Source: Oscillospiraceae bacterium
GTDB lineage: Bacteria > Bacillota > Clostridia > Oscillospirales > QAMX01
NCBI GenBank assembly: GCA_015067675.1
Contig: SVMB01000004.1
Coordinates: 1-64,000 of the forward strand
DNA: 64,000 nt
Reading direction: 5' to 3'
Shown here: piece after piece, positions 43,355 to 52,256 of the stretch
How positions within the stretch are numbered: the stretch's first letter is position 1
Layout of the letters: each line of letters opens with the position of its first letter
Translations under genes and position numbers: made by a program
The notes under the pieces: generated by a model
Seen by the model: the letters and a program-made list of their open reading frames with translations, nothing else
Database searches by the model: none
What the model was told of the DNA's origin: nothing

Positions 43355-43816
43355 TCAGACAGAATCGTCTGCCTGCCGAAGGTTTTCAAAAAATGCACGG
43401 AGAACAGCCGCACATTCCTGCTCCAGAATACCGCCTGAAACGGCAGTGTGAAACGGATACGGCTCTTCAAATAGATTGATGACGCTTCCGCAGGAGCCGG
43501 TCTGGACTTCTTCCGCGCCAAAGTACAGATGACGGATCCTTGCGTTGAGTATAGCTCCTGCGCACATGGGGCAGGGCTCCAGCGTGACGTACATATCGCA
43601 GTCCGAGAGACGCCAACTCCCCAGTTTCCTGCACGCGGCGCCAATCGCCATCATTTCGGCGTGCCCCAATGCACTTTGATCTGCCTCGCGGCGATTGTGC
43701 CCGAATGCGATGGCTTCGTCGTGACATACAATCACGCATCCAACGGGAATATCTCCCGAATCAGCACATTTCCCGGCCTCCGCAAGCGCCAGACGCATCC
43801 AGTGTTCATGATTCAT
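43355..43816 (-). CDS. tadA: tRNA-specific adenosine deaminase
   Basis: 153 residues from the ATG at 43816, the family N terminus (MNHEHWMRLALAEAGKCADS). Zinc-dependent deaminase motifs are ALGHAEMMAI and EPCPMCAGAILNARI. It converts A34 to inosine in tRNA-Arg(ACG). It overlaps the upstream hypothetical gene by 11 bp. Confidence 0.94.
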   Translation of the reverse strand: MNHEHWMRLALAEAGKCADSGDIPVGCVIVCHDEAIAFGHNRREADQSALGHAEMMAIGAACRKLGSWRLSDCDMYVTLEPCPMCAGAILNARIRHLYFGAEEVQTGSCGSVINLFEEPYPFHTAVSGGILEQECAAVLRAFFENLRQADDSV

Positions 43817-44231
43817 TGAGATCGTCCTCTCTTCTTTTGAACAGTTTTGCCGGTAATTCCAAACGGCAGCCTGTATGGCTGGGGTCAGGACAGGGCTCGG
43901 CGAATTGACGCAGGATATCATGCTCCGGGGATGCTATGTACCACTCCCCTGCTTCACTGTAGAAAAATATGCGATTGGGGGATAAAAGGCGGCGGGCTGC
44001 ATGCAGCAGATTGGAAAGTGAGGTGAATTTCCAGTAACGCAATCTCTCACAATGAAGAAAAATAAGTGTTTCCCGACCTGCGACAAAGGATTCCAGATCC
44101 AGATGATCGGGGACTGGAATGTTCATCAGATTCAATGCCGCCAGTCCAAGTCTGTTTAGTTCATCGGCATCCTGCACCGGGTCATCAAGCGACATGATCA
44201 GCCGGTCGTCGCCGAGTTTTTCGATTACCAT
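43806..44231 (-). CDS. Unrecognised 141-residue protein coupled to tadA
   Basis: 141 residues. N terminus MVIEKLGDDRLIMSLDDPVQ has the rhythm of MecA-type adaptor proteins, which start with a beta strand and acidic helix, but the rest does not clearly match. A middle segment (FLHCERLRYWKFTSLSNLLH) and DPSHTGCRLELPAKLFKRRE at the end show nothing I recognise; no signal peptide or membrane helix. It overlaps tadA by 11 bp and starts an operon with it. The gene has GCGGAGGAAT before the ATG. An adaptor or housekeeping role is guesswork. Confidence 0.7.
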   Translation of the reverse strand: MVIEKLGDDRLIMSLDDPVQDADELNRLGLAALNLMNIPVPDHLDLESFVAGRETLIFLHCERLRYWKFTSLSNLLHAARRLLSPNRIFFYSEAGEWYIASPEHDILRQFAEPCPDPSHTGCRLELPAKLFKRREDDLNES

Positions 44232-44262
44232 AGTGATTCCTCCGCGGTGGTGTTATAAAAAC

Positions 44263-44291
44263 ATTATAACGGAGGAGCAGGTAAAATAAAA
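44263..44291 (-). promoter_or_regulatory. Likely promoter of the hypothetical-tadA pair
   Basis: Minus-strand -10 TATAAT is perfect; the -35 at 17 bp is TTTTAT and weak. Confidence 0.45.
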
Positions 44292-44317
44292 GCGTTAATA
44301 TCTGGTGCTAAATGAAG

Positions 44318-44351
44318 TGAAAACCGGAAGAGAGACTCTGCTCTCCCCCGG
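44318..44351 (-). terminator. Terminator after htrA
   Basis: Minus-strand stem CCGGGGGAGAG/CTCTCTTCCGG (two wobble pairs), then TTTT. Confidence 0.75.
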
Positions 44352-44357
44352 CTGAGG

Positions 44358-45740
44358 TTAATTCAGATCGTTGGTATCTACGAGCGTGATTTCGACATCA
44401 AAGGTTTCGGAATTACGGAAGATAGTCAGAGTAAGACTGTCTCCGACGCCGAAGCCGTTCTTGATGATATTGATGTCAGAAACCGAGGTCACAGGCTCAC
44501 CGTTGACGTGCGTGATGATGTCGCCGGGCACAATACCCTTTGCAAATGCATCGCTCTTTTCGTTGACGATGGAAACAAATACACCTGCCGGCATGCCGTA
44601 AGCCTGATCGGTATACGTAACCGATGCACCGGAAATACCGATACTGGGATAGCCGCTGACGTATCCTTTGGCGAAGAGCTCGTCAACGATGGGCTTGAAC
44701 ACATTGGTCGGAATGGCAAAGCACAGGCCCTCGTAATAGCTGGAATTCATCTTGATGGTATTGATGCCGATGACCTGACCGTATTTGTTGAGCAGGGGTC
44801 CGCCGGAATTTCCTGGATTGATGGCAGCGTCGGTCTGGATAAGCTTGAGCATATTGCCGCTGGAATCCACGACGATTTCACGGTCACGGGCTGAAATGAT
44901 TCCGGAAGTCACGGTGCCGGCCAGATCCAGGCTGGTCGGATTGCCGATTGCTACCGCAATATCGCCCACGATCAGGGCATCCGAATCGCCAAACTCGGCT
45001 GGGGTGAGACCTTCGGCATCGATCTTCATGATGGCGATATCAGACTTTTCATCATAGCCGATCAGCTCGGCATCGTGTTCCACGGAATCGTCCAGAATGA
45101 TCTGGAAGCGAACACCGCCGGTGACAACATGCGCATTTGTCAGAATAAATCCGTCTTCCGACATGATGATGCCGGAACCGAGACTGGAAGCTTCGCTGGT
45201 ATCCGTCTGGCGATAGGAAAGAACGCCGACCACGGAAGGCTTTGCTTTGGCGACAATCTGTGGGATGCTCAGAACCTGACGGCCGGTTTCATCATATACC
45301 GGCTCGGGCTCAGGCTCGATGGGAGATTCCTCGATCACAATTGTGGGCGGATTCTCGACGGGGACAAAACGTGTGGTAACAGCCGTGGTGGCTGCGGGAG
45401 CTGCGGTGGTTCCAACAGGCGGCACGTTTGGCGGGCTCATGAGACCGAGACGATGGGCAGCACTGTAATGCAGCAGAATATAGCTGCCGACAACGCCGAT
45501 TGAAAAGATGATCAGCCCGCTGAAGATGCATAAAAGAACGATCAGCTTTCGGGAACTGCGGCGCGGTACGCTGCGATAGGACTGCGGCGGATAATACGTG
45601 TAGTCCTGCGGATCGGACACGTAGGGATTATAGCGGGGGCTGTCGCTTCCGGCAGCGGAGGAATCGGATGTGGTTGTGCGGCTGTCTTGAGTGCCGAAGT
45701 CGGACGGGGTGTTATCCTCGGGACGATAATTGGATGGCAT
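44358..45740 (-). CDS. htrA: HtrA/DegP-type serine protease with PDZ domain
   Basis: 460 residues. A 65-residue Pro/Ser/Tyr-rich cytoplasmic tail, a membrane helix at about 67-90, then a Thr-rich linker and trypsin-like domain. The triad is visible: ILTNAHVV (His), SDIAIMKI (Asp) and NPGNSGGPLLNKYG (Ser). The C-terminal PDZ contains GIVPGDIITHVNGEPV. It degrades or refolds misfolded exported proteins. It is the last gene of an operon with a sensor kinase and response regulator, which resembles CssRS control of HtrA in Bacillus. Confidence 0.94.
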   Translation of the reverse strand: MPSNYRPEDNTPSDFGTQDSRTTTSDSSAAGSDSPRYNPYVSDPQDYTYYPPQSYRSVPRRSSRKLIVLLCIFSGLIIFSIGVVGSYILLHYSAAHRLGLMSPPNVPPVGTTAAPAATTAVTTRFVPVENPPTIVIEESPIEPEPEPVYDETGRQVLSIPQIVAKAKPSVVGVLSYRQTDTSEASSLGSGIIMSEDGFILTNAHVVTGGVRFQIILDDSVEHDAELIGYDEKSDIAIMKIDAEGLTPAEFGDSDALIVGDIAVAIGNPTSLDLAGTVTSGIISARDREIVVDSSGNMLKLIQTDAAINPGNSGGPLLNKYGQVIGINTIKMNSSYYEGLCFAIPTNVFKPIVDELFAKGYVSGYPSIGISGASVTYTDQAYGMPAGVFVSIVNEKSDAFAKGIVPGDIITHVNGEPVTSVSDINIIKNGFGVGDSLTLTIFRNSETFDVEITLVDTNDLN

Positions 45741-45769
45741 ATGATTCTCCTGTGTAACCGAAGACCGGA

Positions 45770-47188
45770 TCAGTCTACGGCGGGAAGGGTGAAGGTAAAT
45801 TTGGTCAGATCGTTTTCGCTCTCAACGTGAATGTCTTCGCCATGCATACTCAGAATGGATTTAACGATAAACAGTCCCAGTCCGGCACCGTTTTTATCCT
45901 TTCCTCGGGATTCATCTGCTTTGTAGAAACGATCAAACAGAAACGGAATCCGTTCGGCAGGAATCGTATCGCCGGTATTGGCGATGGTTGTGATGAGTTT
46001 GTTGCCGGAACGGGAAACGCTGATGGCAAGGTTTCCATGAGGCTTGATGAACTTGCAGGCGTTGTCTGTGAGATTGAACACAACCTGAATGATATTATCC
46101 TGGTCGGCCATGACGTACATATCGTCCTGCTCAAATTCGATCTCGACGTTGATGTTCTTTTCCTGCAGAACCTGTTCAAAGCCCAGGATGGTCTGGCGCA
46201 CGGTCTCGCAGAAATTAAAACGCATGGGATGAATCTGCACCTGTCCTGATTCGATACGGCTGGCCTGCAGCATACGTACGACCAGTCTGGAGAGTCTGCG
46301 GGTATCAGCACTGATGCGGCGGAGATATTCCTCCTGACGCTCAGGGGGAATAGTACCGTCGAGAATGCCGTCGACAAAGCCCGTGATGGTGGTCATGGGT
46401 GTTTTCAGCTCATGGGATACGTTTGCAATGAAAGTGGAGCGCAGCTCATCGAGCTTGTCAAGCGAAGTTGCCATTTTGTTGATAGCGCTGGCAAGATTGC
46501 CGATTTCATCGTCACGTCCTTCGGGAACTTTAACGGAGAAGTCGCCCTTGGCATAGGAACTGGTTGCCTTGATCATGCGCTTGATCGGCTTTGAGATGCT
46601 CTGAGCAATGAAATAAGATACGACGATGGATAAAACCAGAATGAGTACACCGGTGGAAAGAAGGACACGCTGAAGGTCTTCCATTTGCGTCAGCGTATCG
46701 GCAGCGGGCATCGATGTAAAGATGATGCACGACACGGCTCCGAAAGCATTGACGACGGGAATTCCGTAGGTATAGTGCGGAAGATCATAGGTACCGCCGA
46801 AATTGCCGACACCGAAATAAACGCCTTTGGAGATAGTCTCGCTGACAGCGGTGGAATCCACGGTTTCAAATGAGCCGAGACGGATACTTTCCGCATCGGC
46901 GTAAAACAGCAGAAGTCCGTTGGGGTTTGCAATGATGATGCTGGAATCGTTCTCCACCATCAGCGGCAGGGTTCTGTAATAGAGCTGCTGCATAATGGGG
47001 TCGTGTGCCTTTTCCAGATACAGGGATGTAAGCGCCGCAGCGTTTGCGGCGTCTGTTTCAAGCTGCGTGCGGGCATGATCCAGCGAGTAATTGTAGCTCA
47101 GCCATAGAAATGCGGTGCTGAACAGACTGAAACTGAGCATGAGCAGTGCAACCGTGGCAGTCAGATACCGCCAGAAGATGCTTTTCAT
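45770..47188 (-). CDS. Sensor histidine kinase with extracytoplasmic sensor and HAMP
   Basis: 472 residues. Membrane helix near 8-30, extracytoplasmic Cache/PAS-like sensor about 31-165 (short PAS-like features NGLLLFYADAE), second helix about 170-195, HAMP (SISKPIKRMIKATSSYAKGD), H box ANVSHELKTPMTTITGF with the phosphorylated His, then an ATPase domain with NLTDNACKF and GAGLGLFIVKSIL. The response regulator is 3 bp upstream. It may sense envelope or secretion stress given the htrA neighbour. Confidence 0.92.
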   Translation of the reverse strand: MKSIFWRYLTATVALLMLSFSLFSTAFLWLSYNYSLDHARTQLETDAANAAALTSLYLEKAHDPIMQQLYYRTLPLMVENDSSIIIANPNGLLLFYADAESIRLGSFETVDSTAVSETISKGVYFGVGNFGGTYDLPHYTYGIPVVNAFGAVSCIIFTSMPAADTLTQMEDLQRVLLSTGVLILVLSIVVSYFIAQSISKPIKRMIKATSSYAKGDFSVKVPEGRDDEIGNLASAINKMATSLDKLDELRSTFIANVSHELKTPMTTITGFVDGILDGTIPPERQEEYLRRISADTRRLSRLVVRMLQASRIESGQVQIHPMRFNFCETVRQTILGFEQVLQEKNINVEIEFEQDDMYVMADQDNIIQVVFNLTDNACKFIKPHGNLAISVSRSGNKLITTIANTGDTIPAERIPFLFDRFYKADESRGKDKNGAGLGLFIVKSILSMHGEDIHVESENDLTKFTFTLPAVD

Positions 47189-47191
47189 AGC

Positions 47192-47881
47192 TTACAGATT
47201 ACGGCGCAGTTCAAACTTGTAACCGACGCCCCAGACTGTGGCAACGCTCCACTCTTCGCTGACACCTTCCAGTTTTTCACGCAGACGCTTGACGTGAACG
47301 TCGATGGTTCGGGTGTCGCCGAAGTAATCAAAACCCCAGACTTCGTCGAGAAGCTGAGAACGGGTGAACACGCGGTTGGGATTGGAGGCAAGAAAATAAA
47401 GAAGCTCAATCTCCTTGGGCGGCGTATCGACTTTCTTGCCGTTGACGGTCATCTCGTAAGCTTCCATGTCGATGAGCAGGCCATCAAAAACCAGACGCTT
47501 GGAGGTGACGGATTCGGGCGCATAGCGGCGCATAACAGCGTGGACGCGGGCGATGACTTCCTTCATCTCAAGCGGCTTCACGATGTAGTCGTCGGCGCCC
47601 ATTTCGAGGCCGGTGATCTTGTCGGAGGTTTCACCCTTGGCAGTCAGCATGATGATGGGGGTGCTGGAATCACGGCGGATCTCGCGGCAGACCTGCCAGC
47701 CGTCCATCACGGGCAACATGATGTCGAGCATGACCAGATCGGGCTCGACACGCTTGAATTCACGGAGGCCGTTGCTGCCGTCGGAAACGCCGAACACTTC
47801 AAAGCCGTCTTTCTCAAGATACAGCCGGAGCAGTTCGCGGATATTGGCGTCGTCTTCAATAATCAATGCTTTCTTCGGCAT
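47192..47881 (-). CDS. OmpR/PhoB-type response regulator
   Basis: 229 residues. Receiver domain: IIEDDANIRELLRLYL at the start, DLVMLDIMLPVMDGWQ with the phosphoacceptor Asp, and MLTAKGE with TSDKITGLEMGADDYIVKP. A C-terminal winged helix shows RVFTRSQLLDEVWGFDYFGD and TIDVHVKRLREKLE. Likely regulates its own operon including htrA. Confidence 0.94.
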   Translation of the reverse strand: MPKKALIIEDDANIRELLRLYLEKDGFEVFGVSDGSNGLREFKRVEPDLVMLDIMLPVMDGWQVCREIRRDSSTPIIMLTAKGETSDKITGLEMGADDYIVKPLEMKEVIARVHAVMRRYAPESVTSKRLVFDGLLIDMEAYEMTVNGKKVDTPPKEIELLYFLASNPNRVFTRSQLLDEVWGFDYFGDTRTIDVHVKRLREKLEGVSEEWSVATVWGVGYKFELRRNL

Positions 47882-48081
47882 AGTTTCAGGATTCCTTTCT
47901 TATGTGATGTGAAAGAATATTGTCGGATTTGCTTGCTTGTATTATAACGGATGCAAATCATAGAAATATGAATATAGTGTGTTGTAAATGTGACTTATTT
48001 GAAGCATAATAAATAAAAATATGTGGTGCAACAATGATTGAATGGGCTTATAATACAAAATCAAGCTTATCTGCTAAAATC
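47882..48081. other. Intergenic region before the response-regulator operon
   Basis: AT-rich gap with no gene. A perfect minus-strand TATAAT lies at 47941-47946; its -35 position reads ATATTT or CATATT. It is probably the promoter of the two-component operon, driven by an activator or a weak -35. No terminator of the symporter gene is clear. Confidence 0.45.
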
Positions 48082-49329
48082 TCATTTGCGCAGATAGAGA
48101 AGAATCGCAAAAAGACTGGGAAGAATAATACAGACATTGAGCAGATCCGAAACCGTCCAGATTGCGGGAGCTTGTATGAGAGTGCCCAGCAGGATACCGA
48201 CACACCAGAATACGCAGTATATTTTCCCGCCCTTTGGCCAAAGATATTCAAACCCGCGACCGCCGACATAGTTCCAGCCGATCATGCAGCAAAATCCCAG
48301 AACCGCCATGCAAAGCCTGAGAATCGGCTCTCCCAGCGGAAGAACCGAAAATGCGGCAAGGCTGAAAGCCGTGCCGTCCTGCAGGGTCAGAATCCCGGGG
48401 ACGGCGGTAGCGGCGACGGAAAAACTCAGTCCTGTCAAGCCGCAGAAAACGACGGTGTCCCAGAATACGGCACTGGCGCTGACCATAGCACGTTTGTGGG
48501 CATCCCCTGCTTTCAATGTGCCGATGGTGACAGCAGCTGTTCCCATACCGGCTTCGTTTGAAAAAACGCCTCTGGCAATTCCTGCACGCATGGCACTCAT
48601 TGCAGTGCTGCCCAGCAACCCACCTGCAGCGGCACGAAAATCGAAGGCTTCTGTGAAAATGCAGCGCAGGGTTTCGCCGAGAAATGTGCGGTGAATCCAG
48701 AGAATGCCGATACAACCTGCTGTGAAGAGAATCATCACGGCAGGAACGAGCTTTTCACAGGCCTGGTTGATGCTGGTAACTCCTCCGAGAATGACAAGTC
48801 CTGTCAGAATGGCGAGGATGACACCGCTCATGGGGTGTGGGAGCGGAAAAGCGGTGTGGATGGCGTTCGCAGGAAGAATCGCACCGATGAAGAGTCCTCC
48901 CGTACAGAGCGCCAGAGCATAAAAGGATGCCGTGCGTCTTTTGCCGAGAGCTGAAAGCGCATGCATAGGAGATACTTCACCCGGACAACGTTCAAGTGCT
49001 CCTCTGGTTTCGGCATAAGCTGTGGCAATCCCGATCATACCCGACAGCCAGCACCAGAGTACGGCTCCTCGTCCGCCCAGTGCGACGGCAGCTGCAACGC
49101 CTGCGATGTTTCCCACGCCAAGTGTTGCGGCAAGGTGCAGCATCAGAGCCGTAAACGGATGTCCTTCATGTGCAGGAGTGCTTCTGAAAGTTTCACGGAC
49201 CGCTGTCGGAATATGACGCTGCGGAAGACGATACCGGACACTTGCAAGGATTCCGATCCCCAAAAGCAGGATTGAAAGAGGCCCGCTCCACAAAAAATCT
49301 GCTGCTTTTCCCCAAAATTGAAGGTTCAT
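48082..49329 (-). CDS. Sodium:alanine symporter (AGCS) family transporter
   Basis: 415 residues with about ten hydrophobic helices and no signal peptide. AGCS landmarks are TLGVGNIAGVAAAVALGG and GVFSNEAGMGTAAVTIGT, plus FWDTVVFCGLTGLSFSVA. It should take up alanine, glycine or a D-amino acid with Na+ or H+. It is divergent from efp, from which it is separated by about 145 bp. The lone transport gene could be linked to D-alanine or glycine use, but no partner enzyme is present. Confidence 0.9.
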   Translation of the reverse strand: MNLQFWGKAADFLWSGPLSILLLGIGILASVRYRLPQRHIPTAVRETFRSTPAHEGHPFTALMLHLAATLGVGNIAGVAAAVALGGRGAVLWCWLSGMIGIATAYAETRGALERCPGEVSPMHALSALGKRRTASFYALALCTGGLFIGAILPANAIHTAFPLPHPMSGVILAILTGLVILGGVTSINQACEKLVPAVMILFTAGCIGILWIHRTFLGETLRCIFTEAFDFRAAAGGLLGSTAMSAMRAGIARGVFSNEAGMGTAAVTIGTLKAGDAHKRAMVSASAVFWDTVVFCGLTGLSFSVAATAVPGILTLQDGTAFSLAAFSVLPLGEPILRLCMAVLGFCCMIGWNYVGGRGFEYLWPKGGKIYCVFWCVGILLGTLIQAPAIWTVSDLLNVCIILPSLFAILLYLRK

Positions 49330-49372
49330 CCTGTAGCTCCTCCGTCATTTTCATAATTTTCTTTATTGCCCC

Positions 49373-49401
49373 TTGCTTTTTTTCGGAATTTGCGGTAAAA
49401 T
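49373..49401 (+). promoter_or_regulatory. Sigma-A promoter of efp
   Basis: TTGCTT, 17-bp spacer, TAAAAT at 49396-49401. About 70 bases of leader follow before the ATG. Confidence 0.75.
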
Positions 49402-49475
49402 ACAGTGTCTAGGTTTGCAGGTCGCCAGAGATCGGCAGACATACAACTGTAATCTAATTTATGGAGGTTCCTCAT

Positions 49476-50033
49476 ATGATTTCCGCAGGCGAATTCCGTA
49501 ACGGTATCACTTTCGAGATGGACGGTCAGGTTCTCCAGATCGTCGAGTTCCAGCATGTTAAGCCCGGTAAGGGCGCGGCCTTTGTCCGTACCCGTCTGAA
49601 GAACGTCATCACCGGCGCCGTGATCGACCGTTCCTTCAACCCCACCGACAAGTTCCCCCCTGCTTTTGTTGAGCGCAAGGAGATGCAGTATCTGTACGCT
49701 GACGGCGATCTGTACTACTTCATGGATCTGGAGAGCTTCGAGCAGATGCCCATCAACAAGGAGACCCTGGATGACAACTTCAAGTTCGTCACCGAAGAGA
49801 CCGTCTGCAAGATCGTCTCCTACAAGGGCAACGTTTTTGCCGTTGAGCCTCCGAACTTCATGGAGCTGACCATCACCGAGACCGAACCCGGCTTCAAGGG
49901 CGATACCGCCAACAACACCTTCAAGCCCGCCGTCCTCGAGACCGGCGCCGAGATCAAGGTTCCGCTGTTCATCAACATCGGCGACAAGATCAAGATCGAC
50001 ACCCGTACCGGCGAGTATCTGTCCCGCGCCTAA
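49476..50033 (+). CDS. efp: Elongation factor P
   Basis: 185 residues; the ATG at 49476 has TGGAGG upstream, while an earlier in-frame ATG lies inside that site. Three beta-barrel domains. The tip of domain I reads [19 protein letters not shown], with the Lys (of PGKGA) that other bacteria modify or leave bare, and the end has YLSRA after IKIDTRTG. It rescues ribosomes stalled on proline runs. Its codon use is more strongly C-ended than neighbours, fitting high expression. Confidence 0.96.
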   Translation: MISAGEFRNGITFEMDGQVLQIVEFQHVKPGKGAAFVRTRLKNVITGAVIDRSFNPTDKFPPAFVERKEMQYLYADGDLYYFMDLESFEQMPINKETLDDNFKFVTEETVCKIVSYKGNVFAVEPPNFMELTITETEPGFKGDTANNTFKPAVLETGAEIKVPLFINIGDKIKIDTRTGEYLSRA

Positions 50034-50093
50034 GTTTTTCTGACATCACAGGCAGCCGCTGCTGCCGATCCCCTGAAAATGGAGGGTATTGCT

Positions 50094-50567
50094 ATGACTA
50101 TCAATGAAAGAGTTGCCTATATCAAGGGTCTGACCGAGGGTCTGGGTCTTGAAGAAGGCAAGAAGGAAACCAAGATCATCAACGCCATGCTCGAGCTGCT
50201 CGAGGAAATGGCTGCTTCTCTTACCGACTGCGAAGACGACATCATCTCTCTGGGTGAAGAAGTTGACGCTATCAGCGAAGACCTGGCCGATCTCGAAGAC
50301 GACATCTACGAAGATGAAGACGACGAGGACGACGAGGAAGAGTGCGCCGGTTGCTGCTGCAACTGCGATGATGACGACGAGTGCGACTGCGAAGACTGTG
50401 ACGAAGATATCTTCGAGTTCACCTGCCCCGACTGCGGCGAGAAGCTGTTCCTGGACGAAGAAGTTCTGGAAGCCGGCGAGATCAAGTGCGCTGCCTGCGG
50501 CAAGGTCATCGAGTTCGAAATCGTTGACGAGGATGATCTGGAAGAGATCGAGGACGACGAGGAGTAA
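50094..50567 (+). CDS. Acidic zinc-ribbon protein (CD1247 N-terminal domain type)
   Basis: 157 residues from the ATG after GGAGGG. Residues about 1-70 form two helices typical of the CD1247 N-terminal domain (ERVAYIKGLTEGLGLEEGKK). A Glu/Asp run follows with a C-rich stretch (ECAGCCCNCDDDDECDCEDC), then a zinc ribbon (FTCPDCGEKLFLDEEVL and IKCAACGKVIEF). The tail is again acidic. Function is unknown; such proteins are broadly kept in Clostridia. It lies between efp and a cupin, 61 and 4 bp away. Confidence 0.82.
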   Translation: MTINERVAYIKGLTEGLGLEEGKKETKIINAMLELLEEMAASLTDCEDDIISLGEEVDAISEDLADLEDDIYEDEDDEDDEEECAGCCCNCDDDDECDCEDCDEDIFEFTCPDCGEKLFLDEEVLEAGEIKCAACGKVIEFEIVDEDDLEEIEDDEE

Positions 50568-50570
50568 TCT

Positions 50571-50915
50571 ATGGTCGGACATGCTGCCAATCAGCGTCAG
50601 GAAGTGCGCACCGCTATGCGCGGCGGCAACGGTTCCATCACGCTGACTCATCTGCTGGAAGGCTCTGATACCTTCGGCAAGTCCCGTATGATGGCAAAGC
50701 TTGTTATGCCTGCCGGTTCTTCCATCGGTGAGCATCCTCATGTCGAGGAAGCCGAAGCCTATATCATTCTCGCGGGCGAGGCGACCGTTACTGAAAACGG
50801 CGTTGTCTCCAAGCTTGGTCCCGGTGAGGTCATGTTTACCGGAAACGGTGACAGCCATTCCATCGAGAACTGCGGCTCCGAGGATCTGGTTCTCTACGCC
50901 ATTATCTTCAACTGA
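50571..50915 (+). CDS. Small cupin-domain protein
   Basis: 114 residues, a single cupin barrel: MPAGSSIGEHPHVEEAEAY in motif 1 with His/His/Glu metal ligands, and FTGNGDSHSIENCGSEDL in motif 2 with the fourth His. Reaction unknown; many act as metal-binding sensors or isomerases. It begins three bases after the zinc-ribbon gene stop, so they form a pair. Confidence 0.82.
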   Translation: MVGHAANQRQEVRTAMRGGNGSITLTHLLEGSDTFGKSRMMAKLVMPAGSSIGEHPHVEEAEAYIILAGEATVTENGVVSKLGPGEVMFTGNGDSHSIENCGSEDLVLYAIIFN

Positions 50916-50924
50916 TCACAAGCA

Positions 50925-50955
50925 AAAGCGGACGGGTTTACCGTCCGCTTTTTTT
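50925..50955. terminator. Bidirectional terminator between the cupin gene and spoIIID
   Basis: Stem AAAGCGGACGG with complement, a GTTTA loop, T7 on the plus strand and TTTTGCTT on the minus strand; the spoIIID stop lies within the T/A tract. Confidence 0.88.
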
Positions 50956-51247
50956 ATACTCCCCTGCCCTTCTTTTCAAGAAGCTCCTGTTTGGCTCTTG
51001 ACAGCTCCTCATATTTCCGCTTGGTTGCCATTCCACCGCGCAGATGTCGCTGGGACTTGTTTTCTTCCAGTACGCGTTTGACTTCGTTATACAGAATCCG
51101 ATCCACTTCCCGCAGTTTTTCGGTTACGTCCTTATGTACACTGGACTTGCTGATGCCGAAATGCTTCGCTGCTGCCCGGACGGTCTCTTTGTTTTCAACA
51201 ATATATTGCCCCAGTTCCACGCAGCGCTCAGCGGCGTTCCATCGCAT
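50954..51247 (-). CDS. spoIIID: Stage III sporulation regulator SpoIIID
   Basis: 97 residues; the core HTH VRAAAKHFGISKSSVHKDVT matches SpoIIID, as does KSQRHLRGGMATKRKY near the end. It controls the mother-cell programme after sigma-E in sporulating Firmicutes. Its presence is the best evidence in the window that the organism forms spores. A sigma-E-like -10 (CATATATT on the minus strand) lies about 50 bases upstream but without a clear -35. Confidence 0.95.
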   Translation of the reverse strand: MRWNAAERCVELGQYIVENKETVRAAAKHFGISKSSVHKDVTEKLREVDRILYNEVKRVLEENKSQRHLRGGMATKRKYEELSRAKQELLEKKGRGV

Positions 51248-51309
51248 CCATACTCACCCTCTTTTTGGCCGTTTGTTAGAATATATGAATGAGGGCTCAG
51301 ATGCAGAAC

Positions 51310-51352
51310 AAAATACGGGAGACGGGATTTGAAATATCCCGTCTCCCGTTTT
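51310..51352. terminator. Terminator near the exonuclease gene 3' end
   Basis: A perfect 14-bp stem (ACGGGAGACGGGAT) with a 7-base loop, T-rich (ATTTTGTT/TTTTG) on both strands. It probably serves the minus-strand exonuclease gene. Confidence 0.8.
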
Positions 51353-51384
51353 GTAAAGACTGAATTAAGACCGGTAATATGAAA

Positions 51385-52227
51385 TCAGCGAAGTCCGATA
51401 CCGGAGAGAACAGTGTTGGTGGAGAACCCGTCACAGTGCAGGGTCAGTTCTTCAGCGTTGAAGGGAATCTGATGCGTTTGACGGAGCTTGATCAACTCGA
51501 AATTGGTGCGCAATCTGTCGGTGTTTTGAAGTACGGACGCACGAATAGATGGTTTCCGGATGTTTTCTGCGTTTGCAATGATACGCTCAAGACTGCCGTA
51601 TTCCCTGAGCAGTGCGGCGGCGGTTTTGGACCCGATTTTATCTGCACCTCTGATGTTATCGGAGGCGTCTCCTGTGAGTGATTTGAAATCTGCGTATTGC
51701 GCAGGAGTTATCCCGTATTTTTCGGTCAGGTATAAAGGTGTACAGATGACCGTTTTCTCTCCACGGTAGCGCAGGATGCTGACACGGTCGGATATGAGCT
51801 GAAACAGGTCGCTGTCAAAGGAAGATATGACAATTTCATATTCCTGAGCATATGTCAGAGCATAAGAAGCAATCAGGTCGTCTGCTTCACAGTCGGTGGT
51901 TTCGGTGTGCACAATCCCCATGAAGTCAAGAGCCGCATAGACGTCCATGATCTGCGAGAAGGGTGATTCTTCCTCCGGTACGGTACTGTAGTCGATCCTG
52001 TTTGCCTTGTAATCGGCATCAAGCGCTGATCGTTCGTTTTCGTGTTCTCCGTCAAATAAAACGATGGCATGCGTGGGTTTGACCATTCGTATGATTTTCA
52101 AAAGAGCACCGGTAAAGCCAAGCGTTCCCTGAATTGCCTTCCCTTGATGATTAACGATTCTGGCAGGCATACCGAAAAACATTTGAAACAGCAAATTGCT
52201 GCCGTCCACAATCAAAAGACGGTTCAT
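51385..52227 (-). CDS. Stand-alone 5'-3' exonuclease (PolI N-terminal domain-like)
   Basis: 280 residues from ATG at 52227 with GGAG upstream. Fold and metal ligands of the FEN-1/PolI 5' nuclease: LLIVDGSNLLFQMFF, EADDLIASYALTYAQE, SSFDSDLFQLISD, and DFKSLTGDASDNIRGADKIG for the helix-hairpin-helix. The polymerase domain is absent. It could remove RNA primers or flaps as a partner of PolA. It follows the M55 peptidase by about 30 bp in the same direction, likely by chance of operon layout. Confidence 0.88.
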   Translation of the reverse strand: MNRLLIVDGSNLLFQMFFGMPARIVNHQGKAIQGTLGFTGALLKIIRMVKPTHAIVLFDGEHENERSALDADYKANRIDYSTVPEEESPFSQIMDVYAALDFMGIVHTETTDCEADDLIASYALTYAQEYEIVISSFDSDLFQLISDRVSILRYRGEKTVICTPLYLTEKYGITPAQYADFKSLTGDASDNIRGADKIGSKTAAALLREYGSLERIIANAENIRKPSIRASVLQNTDRLRTNFELIKLRQTHQIPFNAEELTLHCDGFSTNTVLSGIGLR

Positions 52228-52256
52228 AAACGGTTCTCCGGAAGGAATCAATGTAC

